A stretch of 19,443 nt of DNA from Oscillatoria sp. Prado101 (GCA_025454445.1 JALOOK010000009.1:1-19443), one strand, 5' to 3'; shown: positions 1 to 7,510, counted from the first letter of the stretch. A program made the numbers and translations. Notes: generated by a model not told the origin, from the sequence alone.

Positions 1-7
1 GGGCCGG

Positions 8-161
8 TGGCAAAAATTGTCGCAGAAACCCGGTTTCTGTGAGGGTTTCTGGGGGGCTGAGAAACCGGGTTTCTGATTAAATATTTTGGGTCGTTGGCAA
101 AAATTGTCGCAGAAACCCGGTTTCTGTGAGGGTTTCTGGGGGGCTGAGAAACCGGGTTTTT
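8..161. repeat. Two direct copies of a ~67-bp repeat with nested palindromes
   Basis: A unit beginning TGGCAAAAATTGTCGC occurs at 8-74 and again at 95-161 (period 87), with one clear mismatch near the end (TTTCTG versus TTTTTG). Each unit holds an AGAAACCCGGTTTCT half and, about 20 bases later, an AGAAACCGGGTTTCT half, separated by TGAGGGTTTCTGGGGGG. The same palindromic core recurs at 2650, 2850, 8923, 9064, 14783 and 17158. It lies just downstream of the methyltransferase stop at 173. No protein is evident, and spacing and copy number do not fit a CRISPR. Confidence 0.85.
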
Positions 162-172
162 GCTGGAAGCTG

Positions 173-1297
173 TCAGTTTGACTGGTTTTCTCCCAGAAAA
201 TCAAGAATAGTCTTGGCGAGTGCTTCGGATGCCAGGTAGGGTACACCGTTAGCCACTGTTTTGAACATAGTGGTCAGGGATAGGTTGGGTGGAAACTCAA
301 ACTCTTTCGGTAAAGATTGAATGGCTAGGGCTTCAGCCACGGACAGCCGGCGAATTTTGTAGGGGTGCAGGTGGACTTCGTTATTGCCATAGCAAGCCGT
401 TGGGGAGTACCGCCACCGGTGCAGCCGCTTGAAACACTTCTTTGAGTCATCGCCCTCATCCACGGAGATAAACCGCTTGAGCCCGGCTCTCGGTTTAAAA
501 TAATGCTCAGCATTCGGATGGTTCAGCACGTCGTTCTGCTGGAACCAATGCTCAACCGTCAGCTCTTGAGGGATGCCCTCAGGACAGGGGCGCTCACTAT
601 CTTGCTCGAAGCGATTTGTTTTTGGCCAAGGGTAAGAGAAAACCTTCTCTTTGGGATGTTTAATATGCTTTTCCCAAGGGAAAGCCCCTTCATAGAGGGT
701 TTTAATTCCCCTGCTGCGTAATATATCAGCCTTGAAACCGATTAGAATAATCCTGTACCTGTTTTGCGGAACGCCATACTCTAGGGCGTTGATTAACTGC
801 TCTGTTAAGCAGTAGCCGGCGCTTTCAAGCCGGCGCTTAAGCTCCTCGAAAAAAGCCCGGTGTTTGGCGGTTTTCCACAGTCCTTTGACATTCTCGAAGA
901 GGAAAAAGTCGGGCTGCTGCTGGCAAATTAATTCAATGTAGGCTGCCGAGAGTTTACCGTTGTCGCCTTCCTTGCCCCGGTTTTTGCCCCCAATAGAGAA
1001 GTCCGGGCAGGGCGGGCCACCTATAAAGCCGACAAGTTCGTAATTCTTGCGGGCCTCCTCTATCAATTCTTTGAGACGTGATTGATTTTCTCCCTCAGTC
1101 AGGTTAGTTACGTCTTCTTTAGAGCAACCGTATTCCGGCTCCGGCAATTTAAGGCCCTTTCGTGCGTAGCGATAGGCTTCCCTAAATTGGGGGTTAATTT
1201 CGTTAACATAGACAATTTTGAAGCCACTGTCCTCGAAGCCTAAATCGAGGAAGCCGGTGCCGGCGAAAAAGGAGAAGACGCTCTTGCTCTGACTCAT
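173..1297 (-). CDS. DNA (cytosine-5)-methyltransferase
   Basis: A 374-aa protein that should transfer a methyl group from S-adenosylmethionine to C5 of cytosine in a specific DNA site. Visible C5-MTase motifs in order: motif I FAGTGFLDLGFE (residues 11-22, AdoMet binding); motif IV GGPPCPDFS (93-101) with the catalytic Cys97; motif VI FENV (134-137); motif VIII QNRYR (178-182); motif X ANGVP (349-353). Residues about 190-300 would be the target-recognition region. The length is normal for a stand-alone enzyme. The ATG at 1297 is chosen because AGGTG lies 5 bases upstream and motif I falls 10 residues in. An in-frame extension to 1576 is possible but adds 93 Pro/Arg-rich residues unlike the family. 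No restriction endonuclease is visible, so it is either an orphan or its partner lies left of the window. The recognition site cannot be read from sequence. Confidence 0.93.
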   Translation of the reverse strand: MSQSKSVFSFFAGTGFLDLGFEDSGFKIVYVNEINPQFREAYRYARKGLKLPEPEYGCSKEDVTNLTEGENQSRLKELIEEARKNYELVGFIGGPPCPDFSIGGKNRGKEGDNGKLSAAYIELICQQQPDFFLFENVKGLWKTAKHRAFFEELKRRLESAGYCLTEQLINALEYGVPQNRYRIILIGFKADILRSRGIKTLYEGAFPWEKHIKHPKEKVFSYPWPKTNRFEQDSERPCPEGIPQELTVEHWFQQNDVLNHPNAEHYFKPRAGLKRFISVDEGDDSKKCFKRLHRWRYSPTACYGNNEVHLHPYKIRRLSVAEALAIQSLPKEFEFPPNLSLTTMFKTVANGVPYLASEALAKTILDFLGENQSN

Positions 1298-1815
1298 TGA
1301 ATCACCTGCAACCTGACAGGGAAAACTGCATTGCGGAAGAAGTTGAAAATTATAGCTTACCGCATGGCTTAGGGGGAAGAATATGAAGAAATGTTGAGGG
1401 GGTTGCTCAATCGCCGGCCTCAGGCGGGGGAGGGCGGGACAGTCCGCCAGCCGGCTGGGTGCCGGGCGGAGGTTGCCGGTGCCGGTGCGGTCGGTGCCGG
1501 CTTCAGTTGGCTCTCCTGGCCCTCTCGGGTGTCGTCGCAGAAGGCAAAATAGATGCTGGGGGGAGAGGGGAGGCATGGTTTCAATCCCGTTTCCGGGATT
1601 CAGCTGTTGTCCTCCTGCCCTCTGCTGAAATCATTGTCCCATTGATATGGGCTACGCTCGCACAGCCCTTGATGCTCCCGGGTCGATAAGCGCGTTAAAG
1701 TGACGTTGGGTGGGAATTGCCAGCACAGCCGGTTTCAGGAGGCGGGGACTTTCGGGGCGTTGCACCGGCATTCTGGAAAAATTTTTGCCGGCATCCGGGA
1801 AACCCCACCCCCCAA

Positions 1816-1841
1816 CCCCCTCCCCGCAAGCGGGGAGGGGG
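1816..1841. repeat. G/C-rich perfect inverted repeat
   Basis: CCCCCTCCCCGC (1816-1827) is followed by AA and its exact reverse complement (1830-1841). With the flanking CCCCAACCCC tract it resembles a CCCC/GGGG hairpin repeat family scattered through many bacterial genomes. It lacks a T-run, so it is not a convincing intrinsic terminator. Confidence 0.75.
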
Positions 1842-1886
1842 GGAACAGAGGGGTCTGTCCCAGGATTGTGCGGCGCGGATTTTAGG

Positions 1887-1903
1887 CCATCCTTAAAGGA
1901 TGG
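1887..1903. repeat. Short palindrome upstream of queD
   Basis: CCATCCTT (1887-1894), a central A, then AAGGATGG (1896-1903). It ends 26 bases before the queD start codon and about 12 before its ribosome site, so it could be an operator or 5'-UTR hairpin. This role is inference from position only. Confidence 0.5.
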
Positions 1904-1929
1904 AGGATTGATTGTGGAGGGATGTTAAG

Positions 1930-2319
1930 ATGCCCAAGTGGACAGTGCGCACTGAGTTTACCTTTGACAGCGCCCATTTTATCCGAGACTATGATGGGCC
2001 ATGCGGGCGGATGCACGGGCACACCTACAAAGTCCGGGTGGAGGCGACTTCACAGAAGCTGCACGCCTCGCAATACTGCCCTCACGAAGTGATGGTGGCG
2101 GATTTCAAGACGCTGCGCTGGGCTAAGCAAGATGTCACTAAGGGAGGGCTGGATCACTGCGTCCTCAATGAGGTGATGCCGGCGGAGTATGAGACAACGG
2201 CTGAGATGATTGCTAAGTATATATATGATGAAACGAAGCGGCGGGTGCCGGCGGGGGTTCAGTTGAAGGTGGCGGTGTCGGAGACTCCGAATTCTTGGGT
2301 GGAGTACGAGGATGATTGA
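1930..2319 (+). CDS. queD: 6-carboxy-5,6,7,8-tetrahydropterin synthase (QueD/PTPS family)
   Basis: A 129-aa protein of the 6-pyruvoyl-tetrahydropterin synthase fold. QueD converts 7,8-dihydroneopterin triphosphate to 6-carboxytetrahydropterin, the second step toward preQ0/preQ1 and queuosine. Zinc ligands are His16 (in DSAHF) and His29 and His31 (in CGRMHGH); the expected catalytic Cys is Cys25 and the Asp-His pair is D75-H76 (LDHCVLNE). Glu118 in SETPNSW is the usual pterin-anchoring acid. The ATG at 1930 follows GGAGGG at 1916-1921 with good spacing; an upstream TTG at 1912 would place the ribosome site inside the gene. No other queuosine gene is in the window. It sits between one intact and one broken C5 methyltransferase, which may be chance. 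A PTPS-type paralog with another pterin substrate is the main alternative. Confidence 0.92.
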   Translation: MPKWTVRTEFTFDSAHFIRDYDGPCGRMHGHTYKVRVEATSQKLHASQYCPHEVMVADFKTLRWAKQDVTKGGLDHCVLNEVMPAEYETTAEMIAKYIYDETKRRVPAGVQLKVAVSETPNSWVEYEDD

Positions 2320-2420
2320 GGTGAGGATTCCCCTGTGATGTCCGGGCGCTAGCTGCCGGTGTGCCAGAAGGGGAGAGCAATACTGCTTCTGGCAACCGGG
2401 TTGATTCCTGTAATAAAAAG

Positions 2421-2831
2421 TTTCAAGAAATTGCAGGGGGGGATAATTCGCGGCAAAGCTTGAAACGCTTGCATCGCCGGCGTTACAGTCCTGCGGCTGC
2501 ATACGGAAACAATGAGGTTCATCTTCACCCGACTGAAAAACGCCGGCTAACTGTACGGGAGACTATGCGGATTCAGACCGTTCCTGATGAATATGCTTTT
2601 CATTTAGATATATCAGTTCTAAATGATTTGCGCAACCGCGCTTGGGGCCCAGAACCCCGGTTTCTTTAAGAAACCGGGGTTCTGAAATTTACACGAATGA
2701 TTTAGACGCGCTATATGTCACTTTCACACAAGTTCAAAATGATTGGCAACGGTGTGCCGGTTAAACTAGCCGAAGCTGTGGCCACTTCCTTTGGAAAAGT
2801 TCTTGCCGGTGAAGTGAATCATAACAGTTGA
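2421..2831 (+). pseudogene. C-terminal remnant of a second DNA C5-cytosine methyltransferase, disrupted by a palindromic element
   Basis: One forward frame reads SLKRLHRRRYSPAAAYGNNE and onward to VPDEYAFHLDIS, closely matching the C-terminus of the methyltransferase at 173-1297 (FKRLHRWRYSPTACYGNNE...). After two stops in about 105 extra bases, the same frame resumes as LSHKFKMIGNGVP, which contains motif X, and ends at a TGA at 2831. Removing 105 bases joins the two parts without a gap in the alignment. Motifs I, IV, VI and VIII are absent, so the piece cannot be an active enzyme. The match starts near 2421, and no upstream part of the gene was found between queD and that point. It is probably what remains of a tandem or related methyltransferase gene. 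The open frame from 2361 should not be annotated as a working protein. Confidence 0.85.
2609..2715. mobile_element. MITE-like palindromic element inserted in the methyltransferase remnant
   Basis: A 103-bp element (2611-2713) lies between TA dinucleotides at 2609-2610 and 2714-2715. Its ends are imperfect inverted repeats: TATCAGTTCTAAATGATT on the left, and TAGCGCGTCTAAATCATT when the right end is reverse-complemented. In the centre CAGAACCCCGGTTTCTT (2650-2666), a single T, and the exact reverse complement (2668-2684) form a 17-bp-arm hairpin. It encodes nothing, so a transposase would have to act in trans. The TA flanks suggest an IS630/Tc1-mariner-type enzyme, which is inference. Confidence 0.7.
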
Positions 2832-2849
2832 CTGGATTCGACGGCATTG

Positions 2850-2880
2850 GAAACCCGGTTTCTGAAAGAAACCGGGTTTC
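2850..2880. repeat. GAAACCCGGTTTC hairpin repeat
   Basis: GAAACCCGGTTTCT (2850-2863), a 3-base loop, and AGAAACCGGGTTTC (2867-2880). It has the same core as the elements at 2609, 8890 and 14753, but no terminal inverted repeats were recognised around it. It begins 18 bases after the end of the methyltransferase remnant. Confidence 0.85.
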
Positions 2881-3087
2881 TTCATTCGTGAAGGAGAATG
2901 GCCATCACCGGCAGCCGGTTCAGTTGGCCCCTTCCCCCACCGCTACTTGTGCAAGATCGGTGTGCCGGCGAGCGCGATGGCGGTTTGTGGGTTGGGCCAT
3001 TGCCATACCGAGATGGCCCAGAGCTGGATGAGGCCACCGGCTAGCAGCTGGTCTTTGAGAAAATCCAGGCAAAAGGGGCTGGCAGAC

Positions 3088-3116
3088 TTGACGCTCCTAA
3101 AAATAGCTGCAACAAT
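3088..3116 (+). promoter_or_regulatory. Candidate promoter for the herA-nurA operon
   Basis: TTGACG (3088-3093), a 17-base spacer and AACAAT (3111-3116) give a plausible sigma-70-type promoter about 30 bases before the start codon. The -10 box matches the consensus at only four of six positions, so this is tentative. Confidence 0.35.
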
Positions 3117-3144
3117 TATTTAGTGTAAGCTTTACAGAAAGATT

Positions 3145-4704
3145 ATGGGAAGGAGTGTTAAAGAAGCACTGTCCCTGAGGGATGAGGTTCGGCTGGGCAC
3201 AACCTCCTCGTCACCCAACTTGGGTTCGCCAACCTTTGACGAGGTGCCGTTCCATGTCGATGTGGACCGCAGGCCAGCTTTGGGCACATACGTGATCGTC
3301 GTCAGCGATACCGAGGAGGTTGCTCACTACGGACGCATCATCAGCGGTACAGAAGATAACCCACGCGCTAACCCAGCGTCATTGCAACAGAATCAGGCAT
3401 ATCAGGTCGGTCAAAAAGATCCAAGGCCAACAGATCGGGCTCCTCACGTCACCCGCGTGATGACAGCGGAAGTCTTGGGTGAGATACACCTGAGTGATGG
3501 TGGCAATAAAACCGTCAAGGAGCCAAATCAGTTACCGCAAACTGGCAAGGGTGTCTATGAACTGCCAGCCGATCTGATTCCCTGGTTGCAGAACATTCCC
3601 GACTCGCCCGACAAGGGTTTCCACATCGGGCAAATCGAATCGGGTAACCGTTCGATAGATTTTGTGCTGCCGATGGAGGCGATCGCCCGACATCTTGCAG
3701 TAGTGGGAAAAACCGGCGTGGGCAAGAGCTATGCCGTGGGGGTTTTAATCGAGGAATTGGTGCGCCACGGCATTCCTATTATTGCTTTCGATGTGCTCGG
3801 AGACGTTGTAAACGCAGCTGAAGACCTCGGAGGGCGCAACTTTCGAGCCGGAGAAGACTTTCGAGTGCCTTACTCAGTCATTGGATTGAGCGAGTTTTTG
3901 GGATTTGTGCCCAATCTGACATCTGACCAGTCGGAACTGGTGTCTTTGGCCTATGAGGTCATCTTCAACAAGGCATTCAACAACTTGGAGGCCACGGGAG
4001 AAGTAGACATCTCTATTAAGTCCCTGATCAATGAAATCCAGAGTGTGGGCGCTGAGTTTGGTCAAGCTGCTGTGGGAGGGCGGGCTGCACGCCGGGTGGA
4101 AACTGCCTTCAACCGCAACCGGCTGCTATCGCCAAAAACTGAAAATTGGTTGAGCGAGGTGGCAGAAAAACCTATAATTAACGTCTTTATAGGACATTTG
4201 AGCCAACAGCAACGGAACTTGATAGTAGGGGCGACAGCGCGAATGCTTCAAGCCCTCCGAAAGCGCGAGAAAATCCCACCTTTCGTGTTTGTTCTCGATG
4301 AGGCTCACTTTTTCTTGCCGTCTGGAGGAGAGATCACCCCTTCTACCTATGTGATCCGAGAGATGATCCGCACAGCTCGTCACGACGCCATCGGGATCGC
4401 ACTGATTACTCAGAGTCCGTCCTCTATGGACAAGCAGGTATTGCTGACTTGCAACACGCGGGTGGTATTCGCCCTAGATCCGGATGACCTCAGATTGGTA
4501 TCGGGGACGATGGGAGATGTTTCCGAGGAGATGATGTCGCGCATTCCCAAGCTGGCCAAGGGGACTGCCATCGTGTCATCAGCTACGGATATCATGCGCC
4601 ACCCAGCGCTTGTCCGCATTCGCAAGCGCAAGACCAGAGAAGGAGCGCCGACACCTAATTTAGCAGAGGAGGTTACGAAATGGCGAGAGCAGCAAGTATT
4701 CTGA
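3145..4704 (+). CDS. herA: HerA-type DNA translocase (FtsK/HerA superfamily ATPase)
   Basis: A 519-aa protein. HerA forms a hexameric ring that pumps double-stranded DNA by ATP hydrolysis and works with the nuclease NurA to resect DNA ends. The N-terminal ~150 residues fit the beta-barrel (HAS) domain (VPFHVDVDRRPALGTYVIVV..). The Walker A motif is GKTGVGKS at 188-195; Walker B is FVFVLDEAH with D385 and E386. The C-terminal segment with TARHDAIGIALITQSPSS and later SRIPKLAKGTAIV is typical of the family. The ATG at 3145 has only a weak purine-rich site upstream. The gene overlaps the next one by 25 bases, which suggests translational coupling and a shared complex. A HIP1 octamer lies at 3679-3686. 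In bacteria HerA-like ATPases also pair with effectors in anti-phage systems, so defence or repair is equally possible. Confidence 0.92.
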   Translation: MGRSVKEALSLRDEVRLGTTSSSPNLGSPTFDEVPFHVDVDRRPALGTYVIVVSDTEEVAHYGRIISGTEDNPRANPASLQQNQAYQVGQKDPRPTDRAPHVTRVMTAEVLGEIHLSDGGNKTVKEPNQLPQTGKGVYELPADLIPWLQNIPDSPDKGFHIGQIESGNRSIDFVLPMEAIARHLAVVGKTGVGKSYAVGVLIEELVRHGIPIIAFDVLGDVVNAAEDLGGRNFRAGEDFRVPYSVIGLSEFLGFVPNLTSDQSELVSLAYEVIFNKAFNNLEATGEVDISIKSLINEIQSVGAEFGQAAVGGRAARRVETAFNRNRLLSPKTENWLSEVAEKPIINVFIGHLSQQQRNLIVGATARMLQALRKREKIPPFVFVLDEAHFFLPSGGEITPSTYVIREMIRTARHDAIGIALITQSPSSMDKQVLLTCNTRVVFALDPDDLRLVSGTMGDVSEEMMSRIPKLAKGTAIVSSATDIMRHPALVRIRKRKTREGAPTPNLAEEVTKWREQQVF

Positions 4705-6872
4705 GCCAGAATATTCTGGAGTTTCTGGCCAGAGAGCCAGATGGATTAGAGGTTGCAGAGATTGTCGAGCGACTGAGTGCCGGTGATGGTGCAGTTTCCG
4801 AAAGAGGTGTGCGCAATCTCCTCAACCAGCTCGTAAAGGAAGGCAAGCTGATTAAACGCAGAGGCTGGAGTAAAAAACCGGGCGCACCGCCCTATGTTTA
4901 CTGTCACCCCAATACTGTGTCGCGACAGCTAAATTTATTCGATGACATTCCGGGCTTAAAAAAGTACAGCCTGCAAACTAAAAGCCAGGTTGAAACAGGT
5001 GCGCTCGACCGGCAAGAACTGGAACGTCAGAAAAAAGCGCGTTCCGTTTTGGAAAATATCGCCGCCGGTCATATCCATCAAGAATTATACGCACGCGCCA
5101 TCGTTAACATCGCACCTAAGTTAGCAGAAGAGAACCCCGTTGAGTTATTAGTCAGTATGGCGCAATGGGCCGTCAGCGATCTCAACCGGCTGGGGGAGGA
5201 AATTAAGCTCAAGTTGAAACGGGGGGCAGTAGAGGAGGCCCAAAAACTGGCTGTGAGACTGGATTCCTATTTAGGATGGGCAAGAAGTTATTTTCAGCAA
5301 TTCTGGCGTCTCGACCGGCGCGTGGAGGGTTTGTTGGATGAAATTCCAGGCATTTTGGAATTGCCGGCTCAACCCAAGCACTTCTTTAAGGATGGACAGC
5401 GTGCTCACTTAGATGAAGAAAAAGCCAGAAAGCGATTGCAAGAGCGCATTTTCGGCAACAAGCTCATAGAGAAGCGGGAAGTGCCAGCCAACTCGCACAA
5501 GGCAGCAGCCGGCACTGACGCCTCTGTCGCCGATCTCTTTTTAGATCACACACCAGGCAGCTTCACGCCACCAGATCCTGTTGCTGTAACAACCGCCGCC
5601 GCCGCCTTGATAACTCAAGCCAGTAATGGCTCTCCAGCAGGAGAATACCAGGATTTCGATATTTTTCCCGATAAGCTGCGGGAGTACGAAGACGGTTATG
5701 CCGCCGCCGAAGGACTGCTACTGTCGCCAAATCTCAAGTCCAACAGCTTGCTGTTGGATGAAGGGAAATTCCAGCACGCACGGGCAGCTGCAATGGATCG
5801 CCGCCAATATGAAGAGGACTTTCGCATCTCTATGAAACAAGCGAGATGGCGTTCCGTTGGTGCTGCCCCCGAATTGGGGATTTCGTCTAGACCCACGCTG
5901 ATTGTCCGTGACGGTCGTGTGTTCCCTCTGGAACATCGCCTGCAAGACTACGAAGCTGGCGGCTTGTTTGGGCAGCTTATCCGCAACCAGATTGAAAAGT
6001 TCATGCAAGTTTTTCACAATACGGTGTTGGGGTCAGACCGAGACATTGTGTACGGCGCTGCGGTCAAGAACCCAGAGATTTCCTGGCTCGCTCCCTTGGT
6101 GTTCTGGTATCTGCACTCTCAGGGAGCTGAAGTAGACGGTAGAGCGGTTGTTGGCCCTGAGGATGTATATCAATTTCCTTTTTCAGATACCGCAGTCTCC
6201 CATCTTCTGTTTCTGGGTTTAGCAAACCGGTCGAGAGACTTTTCTAGCCACCGGCTCTTCGTTACCTGCCGAGTTCTGCGACGGTTCTCCGATATTGTCC
6301 TTAAAGGAGAGCAAATGCCCGCAGTCATTTCGGACAGGGCAGGCATCAGGGTGGTGCGCGACAACATTCGGAAAGATTGGATAGCCTTCCTTGAGCAACG
6401 CATTGCTAATAAAAAAGCGCAGCACCTCCAAAACATTATCGACTTAGACGACTACAGTCCGTTTATCTATCTCTGTTCCAAGGTTGGCGTTTCCATGTTC
6501 TACGCTGCCCCGACTTCTGCTTATCAGACGATGGCTTCCCGTGACTATAGTGGGGCGCACTTCTTACTGCCTCGTCTGGAAGTTGCCATCAGTACAGAGC
6601 GATTAGTTTCCGAGCCAAATCATGAGCAAGAGTGCTTGGATGGAATGCTCTCTTGGTTAGCAGCAGAACACTGGGACCTAGATAGCGCCCACACACAATC
6701 AGGGTTCGATACAGAAAACCAAGGGCATCGTCTTCCCATCCTTGTGCCAGACGTTACTGTCCGCGCTCACGAGGCAGTAACCTTTGCCCGTACCAGGTTG
6801 GGTGAAGAGGTACACGATGAGATTCGCGCTCTGATTGCCGAGTTGAGAAGACGCATGGGAAAGGATCGCTAA
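4680..6872 (+). CDS. nurA: NurA-domain nuclease with N-terminal winged helix
   Basis: A 730-aa protein, much longer than stand-alone NurA nucleases (usually 300-450 aa). Residues about 8-75 look like a winged helix-turn-helix (LEVAEIVERLSAG...VRNLLNQLVKEGKLIKRRG). Residues about 110-300 are charged and probably helical; about 300-400 is a linker-like segment. From about 405 the sequence fits NurA: VRDGRVFPLEHR (candidate metal ligand D411), VYGAAVKNPEIS, FPFSDTAVSHLLFL with D503, and a late RAHEAV with H697. NurA is a Mn-dependent exo/endonuclease that acts through the HerA ring. The start at 4680 lies inside the last codons of the HerA gene, with GGAGG at 4668-4672, so the two are one operon. 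The fused winged helix could guide DNA binding or make the pair self-regulating. Catalytic residue assignments are from motif resemblance, not alignment. Confidence 0.78.
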   Translation: MARAASILSQNILEFLAREPDGLEVAEIVERLSAGDGAVSERGVRNLLNQLVKEGKLIKRRGWSKKPGAPPYVYCHPNTVSRQLNLFDDIPGLKKYSLQTKSQVETGALDRQELERQKKARSVLENIAAGHIHQELYARAIVNIAPKLAEENPVELLVSMAQWAVSDLNRLGEEIKLKLKRGAVEEAQKLAVRLDSYLGWARSYFQQFWRLDRRVEGLLDEIPGILELPAQPKHFFKDGQRAHLDEEKARKRLQERIFGNKLIEKREVPANSHKAAAGTDASVADLFLDHTPGSFTPPDPVAVTTAAAALITQASNGSPAGEYQDFDIFPDKLREYEDGYAAAEGLLLSPNLKSNSLLLDEGKFQHARAAAMDRRQYEEDFRISMKQARWRSVGAAPELGISSRPTLIVRDGRVFPLEHRLQDYEAGGLFGQLIRNQIEKFMQVFHNTVLGSDRDIVYGAAVKNPEISWLAPLVFWYLHSQGAEVDGRAVVGPEDVYQFPFSDTAVSHLLFLGLANRSRDFSSHRLFVTCRVLRRFSDIVLKGEQMPAVISDRAGIRVVRDNIRKDWIAFLEQRIANKKAQHLQNIIDLDDYSPFIYLCSKVGVSMFYAAPTSAYQTMASRDYSGAHFLLPRLEVAISTERLVSEPNHEQECLDGMLSWLAAEHWDLDSAHTQSGFDTENQGHRLPILVPDVTVRAHEAVTFARTRLGEEVHDEIRALIAELRRRMGKDR

Positions 6873-6874
6873 CG

Positions 6875-6930
6875 GGGATGGGCTGCTTAGTGCCCGCTAC
6901 GGGACAGCCGGCACTGCCAGCACCCATCCC
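6875..6930 (+). repeat. Long imperfect hairpin after the nurA-like gene
   Basis: GGGATGGG (6875-6882) pairs with CCCATCCC (6923-6930), and AGTGCC (6889-6894) with GGCACT (6910-6915) inside it. It starts two bases after the stop codon, so it may end or protect the operon mRNA. No T-run follows, so an intrinsic terminator is not established. A second hairpin, TGCAGAC/GTCTGCA (6938-6944/6952-6958), follows. Confidence 0.5.
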
Positions 6931-6969
6931 GACTTCCTGCAGACCCTTGCCGTCTGCAAAAAAACAATG

Positions 6970-6988
6970 TTACAATTATTTCTTGTAA
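6970..6988. promoter_or_regulatory. Candidate operator TTACAA-N7-TTGTAA
   Basis: TTACAA (6970-6975) and TTGTAA (6983-6988) form an inverted repeat in an A/T-rich patch. A further TTGTAA half-site at 7124-7129 overlaps the region between ribosome site and start codon of the small winged-helix gene. A self-regulated operator would fit, but only position and symmetry support it. Confidence 0.3.
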
Positions 6989-7132
6989 TAGTTCGTGAAG
7001 CTGGTCGGGGCGCACAGCTAAAAGCCCAGGCCCTGACCGGCGCAGTTTGGCAACAAAAAAGCCAGCGCCATCGATTGCAGTCGTGGGTGTCTGGCTCAAC
7101 ATTGATTTTGTTATTCAGGAGGATTGTAACAG

Positions 7133-7504
7133 ATGACGAAGCTGGACACTGTTTCTCGCCTGTACGTCGAGTATGGCCCAATGTTGGCCTCGGCAAAACC
7201 TGAGGTCGCTCACTCAGCCTTGCTGGCAAACGTGGACTTGACACCCACACAAATCGCCAGCAAGCTAAGTGAGCAGATAGGAAGAAGGATTTCTAACCGA
7301 GAAGCAAACCAGGCTTTGGAAAAGCTGGGCTTGCAGAAAAAGATACACTCCAGTAGGGGCAAATGGCAGTGGGAGCTCACCGAAGGGGGCAAACAGTATG
7401 CGCGGGTCTACATGGCCAGCAGCACTCACAGTGACTGGAGCGGCAATCAAATCAAGTGGAGTGAAGCAGTCATTGACCTGCTGAAGCAACACTTTCTAAC
7501 TTAA
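7133..7504 (+). CDS. Small winged-helix protein resembling the phage antirepressor KilAC domain
   Basis: A 123-aa protein. Residues about 31-65 (LTPTQIASKLSEQI...SNREANQALEKLGLQKK) read as a helix-turn-helix; WELTEGGKQYARV follows as a wing, then the end QIKWSEAVIDLL. That ending and the GLQ...W.LTE.GK pattern are what I know from the C-terminal domain of phage antirepressors (KilAC/ANT). Here it stands alone without the usual N-terminal Bro or AntA domain. AGGAGG at 7117-7122 lies 10 bases before the ATG. It is 260 bases downstream of the nuclease gene on the same strand and convergent with the integrase, so it probably belongs to the same accessory region, as a regulator or phage-derived factor. 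Function is inferred from resemblance only. Confidence 0.75.
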   Translation: MTKLDTVSRLYVEYGPMLASAKPEVAHSALLANVDLTPTQIASKLSEQIGRRISNREANQALEKLGLQKKIHSSRGKWQWELTEGGKQYARVYMASSTHSDWSGNQIKWSEAVIDLLKQHFLT

Positions 7505-7510
7505 CCCCCA

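Larger units (their letters stand above)
1298..1929. other. Intergenic region between divergent methyltransferase and queD
   Basis: About 630 bases without a convincing gene. The short open frames here are Pro/Arg/Gly-rich and have no ribosome site. It contains GCCGGTG-rich low-complexity sequence around 1460-1500, a perfect G/C hairpin at 1816-1841 and a palindrome at 1887-1903. Promoters for both flanking genes should lie here, but no clear -35/-10 pair was recognised. Confidence 0.6.
2832..3144. other. Intergenic region upstream of the herA-like gene
   Basis: About 310 bases holding the hairpin repeat at 2850-2880, a GC-rich stretch to about 3080 and an A/T-richer last 60 bases that could hold the operon promoter. 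A short frame at 2828-3031 runs through the repeat and has no recognisable protein features. Confidence 0.55.

Noticed and set aside
8..161. CRISPR array
   Set aside because: Only two units, ~67 bp long and themselves palindromic, with a single 20-base gap; no cas genes nearby.
1298..1576. In-frame N-terminal extension of the C5 methyltransferase (93 residues)
   Set aside because: Pro/Arg-rich sequence unlike the family, no ribosome site, and it ignores a good start at 1297 that has AGGTG upstream and places motif I correctly.
2361..2669. Open frame as a separate small protein
   Set aside because: It is the methyltransferase remnant plus the left half of the inserted palindrome; the first ~20 residues come from unrelated hairpin sequence.
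6938..6958. TGCAGAC/GTCTGCA hairpin as intrinsic terminator
   Set aside because: It is followed by A-run, not T-run, on the coding strand, and the T-run on the other strand precedes rather than follows the stem.
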